From: Selaginella moellendorffii
Taxonomy: Eukaryota > Streptophyta > Lycopodiopsida > Selaginellales > Selaginellaceae
Direction of reading: 5' to 3'
Length of the DNA stretch: 64,000 nucleotides
Assembly: GCF_000143415.4 (NCBI RefSeq)
Contig: NW_003314271.1
Span: 1,325,676-1,389,675, forward strand
Shown here: positions 55,254 through 64,000 of the stretch, in pieces
Layout: the number at the start of each line of letters is the position of its first letter
Position numbering within the stretch: the first letter of the stretch is position 1
The notes under the pieces: generated by a model
Database searches by the model: none
Seen by the model: the letters and a program-made list of their open reading frames with translations, nothing else
Told to the model about the DNA's origin: nothing
Made by a program: the position numbers and the translations under genes

Positions 55254-56202
55254 AGTTCCAAAAGTATAGTAGGGAGAGTGTGGGGGTTGAGCTCCAGTGG
55301 AATTAGTTTGGCCAAGAAAGGCTAGTGTGACCATAGAAGGCTATCCCTATTGGGCGATGATATATCCATTGAGGAGTCAAAAGCTAGAGTGAATACAGAT
55401 AGACAAGCGAAGTAACATGGTGAAGTGTTCACAAGCTAGCTTTAGCTCCCTCAGAAGATCAAATGGTTAATGCTCCCAAAGTGTGGGTGGCATTACCTAC
55501 TTGGATATCTAGTGTGGCTTATCATAATTTCACTCTAGCCACATGGCTAGCACCCAAAGGCAGAAGGTGAGGAGAATACCCATGAGGCTCGTATAGAGTT
55601 ATAGTGTTCCGAAATGTTATCTTAAAGTCCTAGACTATAGAAAGGTAAAGGAGCAATTCTCTAATGTAGAGACTAAGAATATGGTCATATGATGAGGAAG
55701 TCCCAAAAGTCAGTAAAACATAGTGGTCGGGCCTGTAGGCCTTGACCCATTGGCAGTGTTAGCAAACACGGCTATGGACGGAAAAGGACTTAGTGGGGAC
55801 TAAAAAAAGGATATTGGGGAATGTTGTTTCCCATGTATACGGGCATCCTAAAGATGTTAAGGAGTGGATTTGGGATGATCACTCATGGACAGATACTTTA
55901 ATATTTGAGAAACAGGATTGTGATGTAAGTGGTGTTGGATCACCGGTATGACAAAGTTGAATAGGCATGGCTTTAGCGTAATATGCTAATATGTCAATAG
56001 TACCTTTGGATGTCAATCATGGGATTGAACATGTAAAGCACTTGGACCAAATGTAAAAGTTGAATGGCGTGGATGTCATTTTTAGAGCTAATAAGTCCCC
56101 AAGTTCAAAATAGAACTTATGGAAGTTATGAGTGAGACTCCTCCAAATGGTTGGAGGTGTGGTTAAGTGACTAAAATAAAATAAAAAATTTAATCACTTA
56201 CA
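55254..56202 (+). repeat. 5'-truncated LTR of the element X family
   Basis: Begins in the conserved TTCCAAAAGTATAGTAGGGAGAG block and ends ...ATCACTTACA, aligning with 44020-44992 of the solo LTR with many substitutions. The 12-bp minisatellite part is missing. Confidence 0.8.
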
Positions 56203-57063
56203 ACCGATAACTTAGTGTAAGGATATAGGTACTCCACTAACTAACATGGTATGGAACTTAAGCTTAAATGTAAATTAGATGCAAAACAAAAACAAACACG
56301 CATTTGAAACCCCCTCACATCCCCCCTTTTGAAGAATGTATGCTTTGGGATTTCACCTTAGTCCCAAGAGTTAGTCTCTAGGACAATCATAAAAACTTAT
56401 TAAATATGGAATAGTGTTAGATTGTAAATTTGGACACAAGAATAACACTGTTGTGTTTAGGACAAATTTTACATTTTGTAAAAATGCCCAACTAGTATAT
56501 TTAGACACTTTTCATAAATAACCAATAAGACTAGAGGGAAGTAACATATAAAGCATGATCACAAGGGTGTTTAGTGGACATGATAAACTATTATATAGCA
56601 ATATTAAAAGACTAGTCTTAATATGTAAGGGTTTTTGTCAAACTGATGCAAAACAAAGTAAAAGAGAATTAAAAGTCAAACTGAATATGCTCAATATGAA
56701 ACATATAGGAGTCATCTGGCTAACTATAGATGCTAAGTTCAATTTAGTAACACTTGAACAAAAAGGGTTAAAAAAAGGACTAACAATATTGATCTCATGC
56801 CGTCATAATAGTAAGGAAAGAATATTTAAAAAGACTTGCCCACATGTAATTTTCAATACTTATAGTCACATTCGCAACAACCTTTAACTCAACTGGGGCT
56901 TAAAGATTTATGTTTTACATTCCAATACTTAAAGAGGTTCATAGTTGGGGTGAGCACAAGATCCTCAAGTAAAAGTGATTTGGTCAAATGGACCATTATG
57001 CTCAATTGGAATTTTAGCTCTTTGGAATTATGATGATTATTAATTTAATTTTTTAAAAAATAA
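56203..57063. other. AT-rich spacer
   Basis: No supported feature. One 110-codon open frame (56555-56887, plus) has no recognisable domain and biased AT codons, and is not called. Confidence 0.5.
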
Positions 57064-58089
57064 TTAAAAATACTTAGACACCACCATTATAAGATAAAGC
57101 ATTCCTGAGGAGAATATGATCCCTCTAAAAAACCCTTGATCTAGGCCACATTTGTCTACTAATGATGGGAAAAGGAAAAGAAAGAAAGGAAGTGCCAATA
57201 AAGCAACAAAACGATCAAAACTCCATATATTACAGCTCTCCACCTTGGCCAATATCTGCAAAGAACATGAGCAAATCACCAAAACAAAAGGAGAACTCAA
57301 ATGACAGATGCTTGCTCCAGTCTAAACTTTAGTGATCATGCAAGCAAGCAGCATCACCAATTACCTTCTGAATCTCTTCACCAAGCAACTCCTTGGCCGA
57401 TTTACACGTACAAGTATCTCCAACGGGAGGCACTTTGGGCGATGGTGGCTGTTGTGGCTTGAATGGAGCACCAAAGACTTGGGGACGGGTGCGCTTTATC
57501 AACGGCTCATACACCATCATGGTGCCAAGCGTGCAGAGCGTCTCCTCCCGATGGTGTGACAATATCCTGAGCTTGAGATACCTCACTGAGTGATCTGACC
57601 TAGGGAGTATGAACACCTGGAAAGCCCCAATATCATCCTTCGCCTCAAGCCTCCCCAAGAGCTTCCATTCCTCAGCCGGATACTCCAGACTTCCTAGAAT
57701 CTCCAGATCTCTTGGATGGGACGAATCGTCATTGTAGCTGGCAATGAGGATTGCACCTACAAAAATCTCCTTCGAGAGCTCCACAACCACGAACTTGTCC
57801 TCGGCACTGCATGGGCTGCTATAGTACTGGTCCTTGTACCTGTTGAGAATGTTGCCACCACCCCGGGCCTCAATGTTTAAGCTCACGACTCTGGCTCCGT
57901 TTGCAGCCGCGGCATAGTTGTGTTCTTCGAACCGGACATATGGACCATCGTATTCATACTCGGCAAGGCTAGTTCCCTGCACAATTTGCGTCAAGAGAAA
58001 CAGAGAGCAATGGAAAGACGTACCGAAGTTAGGATACCCAGTTGAAACACAGAGCATAAGAGCAAGATCTCGAAGAACAGAAGCGCCAT
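57064..58089 (-). CDS. SUN-domain membrane protein 3
   Basis: Exons 58024-58089, 57365-57976 and 57064-57255 with introns of 47 and 109 nt, all phase 0; 289 residues. ATG 58089 starts a hydrophobic signal segment (LLFFEILLLCSVFQLGIL). The SUN domain follows: HNYAAAANGARVVSLN, KFVVVELSKEIFVGAILIASY, SHPRDLEILGSLEYPAEEWKLLGRLEAKD and YLKLRILSHHREETLCTLGTMMVYE. A proline-rich stretch and a KSAKELLGEEIQK helix precede the last exon, which has hydrophobic segments (FVALLALPFFLFLFPSL and IIFSSGMLYLIMVV). It is more divergent than SUN genes 1 and 2: the motif usually [12 protein letters not shown] reads SHHREETLCTLG. Confidence 0.82.
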
Positions 58090-58199
58090 ACTAAGTCAAA
58101 GGATTTAGCCCTTTATAAACCCCGAATAGAAACCGTTGGATCGCTTTGAATCAAAGGGTAGCTATGAAAGTCGGTTATAAACACTAGTGTGTGCCACGT

Positions 58200-58580
58200 G
58201 GTCAGCCATTTGGATATGCCCAGACTGGGAATATGCCAGAGATGCTCACCTCGGAGAACTCGAGAAAACCACGTCTGGATTTGAATGCTGGAGAAAAATC
58301 TGAGCCCATCGTCGCTGTGTTCGTTCTCGACGCAGGCATCATGATGTTCCAGGAGAAGGTGTTGGGCTGTTTGATCTCGGCAAAGACTTGCTTGGAGAGA
58401 TCCACACACCCACACTTCCCATACATTTGAACGATTTGGCATCGCGATCGCGGGTTCTAACGCTGCTGCTAGGGATCGATGGATCTCTTTTCCTTTCACG
58501 AGATATCTGGTGGCACAGCACTCCTGCAGAGCTTGGGAGTGGCGTTCCAAAATCCGAGCGACCAATCTTTGGTTCATACA
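58200..58580 (-). pseudogene. PPR protein fragment with frameshifts
   Basis: In three minus-strand frames: QALQECCATRYLVKGKEIHRSLA, then MYGKCGCVDLSKQVFAEIKQPNTFSWNIMM, the standard N-terminal region of PLS-type PPR proteins (GKEIH, MYGKCG, SWN). At least two frame changes and no further motifs; a relic. It lies about 110 bp upstream of SUN gene 3 on the same strand. Confidence 0.75.
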
Positions 58581-59380
58581 AGATAGGATATTTCACTACT
58601 GATTCTTATTTAAATAAGATCGGACCGTCCAATCTGTTTGAAGCTCTTCACCGTTCATGATCTGCGCCGTTCCATAAGGCGCAATAATGGCAGATGGAGC
58701 CCATATTCTGCGAGTGGCCGAGCGAGATTGGAGAACACGGTGATCGTCTCGTGATCTTTCATCGCCTTTCTCATTGTGTTCTACTGCTATGTCGCGATCT
58801 AACTAAGTAGCATTCCAATCTTTATCTCGCAATCTCGATCACGACCAAGATTCATTCATGACAGTAAAACTTCTCTATCAAAATGTTGTCAGCGCTCTCA
58901 TGTACTTTGCATCTCAAGTTGGCGCCACTACATACAAAATCCTAGTAAGAAACATTGTATATGTAATAATACAGTAGAAAAAAATTTCAATTACCTTTGT
59001 CAAACCATTAAAAATATATTTGGGACCATATACAAGAGCATCGTCCAGGATCTCAAGCATCTGGTGCTGGATGCATCTGGTCGAGACTGGGATCTGTGCG
59101 CTCATCAATCCCACAATCAGTTGGATTGGAAAAACGTCCAGCAATTGTGGAGTGGATCATCTTGTTCAAGCTGCTGGCCGACCTTGCAGTGGAGTGGACC
59201 ACCTTATTCAAGCTGCATTTGCCGACCTTGCAGTGGAGATCATGTTGTCATGCAATCCACCAATAATTCAAAGAACACCCCCGCGCCTCCCCAGATTACA
59301 GTCTTTGCAGTTTGCTGAACTCCAATCTCTGAAGAAATCACTCCCAGAAGATAAGGTCCAGTGTACAAAATTCATTTAGT
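58581..59380. other. Spacer with a short tandem repeat and an unassigned open frame
   Basis: A unit of about 45 bp (GTGGA...CCTTGCA) is repeated about twice at 59147-59240. A 119-codon open frame (59020-59379) spans it, but its translation has no domain and is explained by the repeat; not called as a gene. Confidence 0.45.
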
Positions 59381-62300
59381 AACCAATGGAATAAAAAAGG
59401 AAGTGAAGAAGACTTCCAAGTCTATACATGCTTATTGCATTTGACTCCACGCTGATATAAACACTCAACAGCAAAGCCTTGTTCTTCATCATGACCAAGG
59501 CAGTCCTGCTGGTGCTTCAGCAAGCTCTGTCGCCGTGAATGGGGCCACAAACCTCCAATGGCCTAAATGCTCGTGGCCGCCACCACATGTTACAATTGTT
59601 TCGTGGGACACAAGGACCCCCATGCTACAATGCTTAGCAACTCATGAAAATTCATCATAGCGTTGGATTCACAAATGTGAGCTGAGAAAACTCCAGACAT
59701 ATGAGCGTTCTTCTTATCTCTTGTAAGTCCAGGCTAAGCAATGTTGCAACATGAGATCGGAGTCAGTTGGTCGACACATCAAGAGGCCCTCTACAACCTG
59801 GAATATATCGGAGTCCCTCATGCAACAATTTTCAAGAAAATATATTTCAAAGATGTCTACCAAGGCTATTGAGGCTAAAATCTGAAGGCCAAGGGAGGTT
59901 GGGAAACTATATATACTAGTTCTTTTGATTGTTATAGTTTTGGTACATTGAAAACTGGCACAACTAGATCACTGTCTAGATTTGGAATATAAAAAATTGC
60001 TATATTCCACTTTAAGAAGAATTGTGGAAGTAATTATAAACATCAATCCTTTTGTATGGATCATCATGTCTAATTCAAGAATCTTCACTCAACACTAGAC
60101 CTTGTAAACTCTGTTTTGTGGTCTATCGAGTGGAGGGATCAGCTCTCAATGATGAGAGAATTGAGAAACCACTTAGTATAATTTGGCTCCACTGTGGCTA
60201 AATGCTCTATTATTGTGTAAGATAATTTTTTATTTTCACATTGATCACAAATAAAACAGCAAATCTCTCATGACTTCTAACTTGCAGCTAGGGCTTTATA
60301 CTTCCAGAAGGAGGTGTTCTCATTAATATTGCCTCTGCTTGCAAGTTCTTGAGGTGGAGGTGAAGAGCTTAGACCACTTTTGAGCTCACATGTTGAAAAG
60401 TTGAGATCATGATTTGAGCTTAAATTTCAAATGTACTTTAATATAAACATTATAAACATTTAAAAATTAAGGTTCAACCTTATATTTTAACATATTTTTG
60501 CATTATATATAAATAAAAATATTTTGATAGAGACTTCTTATTCAAGAATTTAAATATTTACTAATATAAAATAATATATAGGTTTTTTAGATATTTAAAT
60601 AAAATAGAATTAGTTTGTAGAAAATCCACTTTAAATTTGTACAATTTTCTTTCTGGATTTTAAATATTAAAGATCTATCAGAATTTAAAAATTATTAAGT
60701 TTGAATTAAGATTCTTTTGCAAGGTCATGTATCTATGAGACATATATAAAAAATATAGGCAATATTATGAAGATAACACTTGCAAGTATTTGAAATAAAA
60801 GTATATCATTCTAGTAATTATATAAAATATAAAAGTTTATATTTATTTTGTATAGTTGGCATTGGTGTTATAGCAAAACAATCTACACCATCTAAAAAAT
60901 CTTATTTACTTTCGTTCCCCATGGAAATATGGGGTTAGAATAAAAGTAGATTTGTCACCGTGGATTCAAGTTTAACACTTGGCCCTCAGAAGCCCCACAC
61001 ATATTATATTGGATATTGCTAGCATTCAGTAGATTGCTTATTATCTCAACTCCATACTACAGTAAGTAATTTGAACTTATTGTGATGTGCTCTCTTTATT
61101 AGCCACTTGAGCCACTTCACTCTAGACATGGTGTTTTGGAGAAAAATAATATTTAACATTTGGCATGTGAGGGTTTTTCACTCTAAGATCTGTGTTAACA
61201 TCTTCACTAACAAAAGAAAAATAATGTTTTGAGTGGATAGTTTTCATATCACTAATAGAAGCTCAAGGAGTGTAGCATTTATGGCTCCATAAATGTGTCA
61301 TGGACCACCTCTTCCATTGTAATTGCCACTATTCTAGTGGGTGGAGTCACTTTCTTCTTTATTCAATTGTATAACATTTTAGTAATCTTACACCAGTTAT
61401 GGATGTCCTTCTTGGTTTGTATCCTTTTCATTTTGAACTGACAAAAAGTGATAGTTCAAAGAAGATGTTGCTATTGTATGTGGATAGAAGTTTGCTCACG
61501 GGTTTATGCAAAAATAAGCCCATATCAATAGAGAGGTAGGAAACTAAAAATCATAGCAAACAACTTTAAATACCACAAAATCCCTCCCATTGGAGCCCAG
61601 CTTGCCAATCAAGAGCCCTAAAGCTATTGCCCGGCCTGCCACAATGATTGAATCTATGGGTGGAGTTGGAGTTGGTAGATTTGTGGCTAATATTGGAGTG
61701 GCATCTCCATTAGAATTACAAATGATGACGATTAACTTTTGCTTCACATTTGCTTTGGTATAAGCATAACATAACACTTTGATCAGAGATCCAAAAACTC
61801 AAATATCTTTGAATTTAAAATGTTGTAAATCCTAATGCTGTCCACCTTCACCCACACTCAAACATTTAACTACACCAGTGTTGGTATGAATCATAGCCTC
61901 CAATGATACAAAGCCAAGACAAATATCAAAACGTTGGCAAAGAAAACTTTATGAAACAAAACTAAGAGAATGAAAGCGGTGAGTGATCTTGGTAATGTAA
62001 AAGAAACCTCTCCATTTGGTTGTCTTTAGGTTTTAGAATCCTATGCTTTTATCAAGGTTTATCAAAAGCATAAAAAACTATGTTCTACAATCTTAAAAGT
62101 TTGTATACACTGAATTCAAAATCATACTCAAAGTTATTATATAGAGTAACTTTTGGCAAAACAAAAAGAAATATCACCTCAAGTATATGCCATTATGTGA
62201 AAGGTAGGAATGATTTTATTCTAGGATCTACTATCAATTAGTTACTGCAAAATAAATTATAAAGTGGAATTGTCTTTTTAGTCTTAAATATTATACACAT

Positions 62301-63184
62301 ATTTAGTACATGATAAAAGCCAAAAATCATCATAATGTTTTATACTTATATCAATATATTCCATTTGTGTACTCCCATCTATCACCTATTGTCAATTATC
62401 TATCTACTTCTTGATAAAGAAGGGACCAAGCCACCTGAGGGAGAACTTCATAGGTGGAGTAAAATCTTGGAGCATCACAAGTTTTCCTACCAAAAAGAGC
62501 TTGCCTTGTTAGAACTAATCTTGCTGGCCTTTATACTTTCACTTTGTGGTGAGAAGATGCTTTGCCACTATGCCTCGCTACTCTGCCACTGGATATCACT
62601 GCTCATCAAGCTGGAGAGAAGATCCTATGCTCAAGCTTGTCTACTCCTCCTCAGTAAGCTGAAACTTTGTTGCATGTTGCAAAGTGAGCTAAAGAGAAGG
62701 TACTTGGAGCTCAACTGGAAGAACAGCCTCATCTTCCCCTTGATCAGCATTTGAAATCTATATTAATTCAAATTAATGAGTATCATCCTTATCCATCTTC
62801 ACATAGCAAATGTTAGACACACTTCATTCGTCATTTTTATCCCCTCTTTGAAGGAAAGAAAGCTCTAAAGCATTGATTTTATTTGTTTTTGTTGTATTTG
62901 TACTTATACAATTCATATTGTTCATCCTCACTTTAATACTATTATCATTTGTACTCACTCCATAATTCATGTCTTTTATACTTGCTTCAATATCATTAAC
63001 TCAACTTTTTTCCATCATTTGTCCTCCCTTTTACCCCCTCATCTGAAAAAAAAAAAGTTTGAAGTCTATATGGAAAGAGGAAAAAGTAAGAAAAATGAGG
63101 AAAAAATAAAATGGAAAAAGAAAAAGTGGGTAAAGAAGCACTAAAAGAGAATTTTTAGCAATTGTTAAAGGTAAAATAAAAAGA
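59381..63184. other. AT-rich intergenic region
   Basis: No convincing gene. The block 60980-61400 is a further copy of the old repeat at 54420-54780. A 139-codon open frame at 62335-62754 has hydrophobic leucine-rich content but no motif, and is left uncalled. Confidence 0.5.
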
Positions 63185-63560
63185 AAACCTGGGGACGGGT
63201 GCGCTTGATCAAGGGCTCATACACCACCATGTGCCAAGCGTGCAGAGGGACTCCTCCCGGTATCCTGTGCTGGAGATACCTTACGGAGTGATCTGTCCTA
63301 GGGAGTATTAACGCCTAGTAAGACCCGATATCATCCTTCGCCCCAAGAGCTTCCACTCCTCAGTTCGAGAGCTCCACAACCACGAACTTGTCCTCGGCAC
63401 TGCTGGTCCTTGACCCCGTTGAGAATATTGCTGGGCCTCCTTGTTGAAGCTCATGACTCTAGCACCGTTCAGCCGGACAAACAAACCCTCGTATTCATTC
63501 GAGTTCACCATGCGCTTATACTCAGCAAGGCTGGAACTTTGGCTCCGACATTAGATTCCC
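63185..63560 (-). pseudogene. Degenerate copy of SUN gene 3
   Basis: The region matches 57475-57960 of SUN gene 3 with multiple deletions: the RVRFIN-like end, RYLKLRI-like part, EEWKLLGR, FVVVEL-like part and a NGARVMSFNKEA segment are recognisable in minus-strand frames, but none is continuous. It has no intact start or end. Confidence 0.8.
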
Positions 63561-64000
63561 CACGAAGACCATAGAGAGACCTGCTTCCTCCTGTAACCAC
63601 CAAAACATAACAAGAATCTGAAAAGGGTGACCTCTCTTCGTTTACTCCTTTACACTAATTTGCACAAGAATAAACCATCGCCACCTGCAATAAACAAATC
63701 GCCAACATTTCACGACAAATTGATCGATCTACAAACTTCGAAACGACAAAAGCTTGTCTCTGCTGCTCCAGTCCTCCCCAGTCAGTATGAGCATCACCAG
63801 GGAGAGACGACTGGGCATTTGGTCTTTGGCCGCCATACTGGACTTGCCTACATAAAAGAAAAGAAGAGAGAGGCTATATAAGAAAACGACTTGGATTGAG
63901 AGAGAACCAGACCTGACCTCCCCCTTAGATGGAAAATATCGCCTCAGCGACAGGCAGCTTCAAAGACAATCAAGCGAAGTGAGCACGAGAAGGAAACATA
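63561..64000. other. Unassigned right edge
   Basis: An 84-codon open frame (63627-63881, plus) without a recognised domain. Nothing else is supported. Confidence 0.4.

Noticed and set aside
59020-59379. 119-codon open frame near SUN gene 3
   Set aside because: It spans a tandem repeat of about 45 bp and has no recognisable motif.
62335-62754. 139-codon leucine-rich open frame
   Set aside because: Isolated in AT-rich DNA with no domain, homologous copy in the window or supportive context.

Overview
The window looks like a gene-poor, transposon-packed stretch of a land-plant nuclear genome. Evidence: TTTAGGG-type telomere-like repeats, tRNA-iMet-primed Ty3/gypsy elements, pentatricopeptide-repeat (PPR) remnants, plant-type mid-SUN proteins, and very short GT-AG introns (mostly 38-59 nt) in host genes and transposons alike. 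Short introns together with the PPR style suggest a lycophyte such as Selaginella; this is an inference that could not be tested by database search.

Positions 1-45,200 are a nest of transposons. The outermost visible layer is element X, an LTR element without visible coding capacity whose 5' end lies outside the window. Its interior is at 1-2118, 24343-25773 and 33454-33916, and its 3' LTR starts at 33917. X carries two younger LTR elements. (1) 2119-24342 is a Tat-like gypsy element with short LTRs, 4-bp target duplication AAGC, a gag-protease region, an extra RNase H upstream of reverse transcriptase, a degenerate second RNase H, and integrase. (2) 25774-33448 is a chromodomain gypsy element with LTRs of about 1.15 kb, target duplication CTAAG, an iMet primer site and two spliceosomal-type introns inside pol. 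Element 1 is split by a 13,246-bp DNA transposon (5544-18789; 24-bp inverted repeats, 4-bp duplication AAGT). A truncated second copy of that DNA transposon (35427-39405, opposite orientation) sits in the 3' LTR of X. X itself lies in an older minus-strand gypsy element Y (39449-45210), which also holds a solo LTR of the X family (43128-44992, duplication CTTAC).

The DNA transposon is the most interesting item. Its plus-strand gene (15036-18173) encodes a large DDE-like protein resembling the plant DUF7869 group, with Tnp1/En-Spm-like N-terminal modules. Its minus-strand gene (about 11371 to 5986) has at least ten short exons and ends in an FCP1/HAD-phosphatase-like domain; an upstream part vaguely recalls ParB/sulfiredoxin folds. 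A roughly 22-bp palindrome (arms ATGGCRTG and CAYGCCAT) recurs more than 20 times across the transposon. It lies in non-coding DNA, in frame inside exons of both genes, and inside nine identified palindrome-bearing introns of the second copy. I found this pattern nowhere else in the window.

Positions 45,200-64,000 are AT-rich and hold the likely host genes: three SUN-domain membrane-protein genes (48685-49998 minus, 50855-52446 plus, 57064-58089 minus), two SUN pseudogene fragments, two PPR fragments, a duplicated 135-bp structured sequence of unknown function, and old LTR-element remains.
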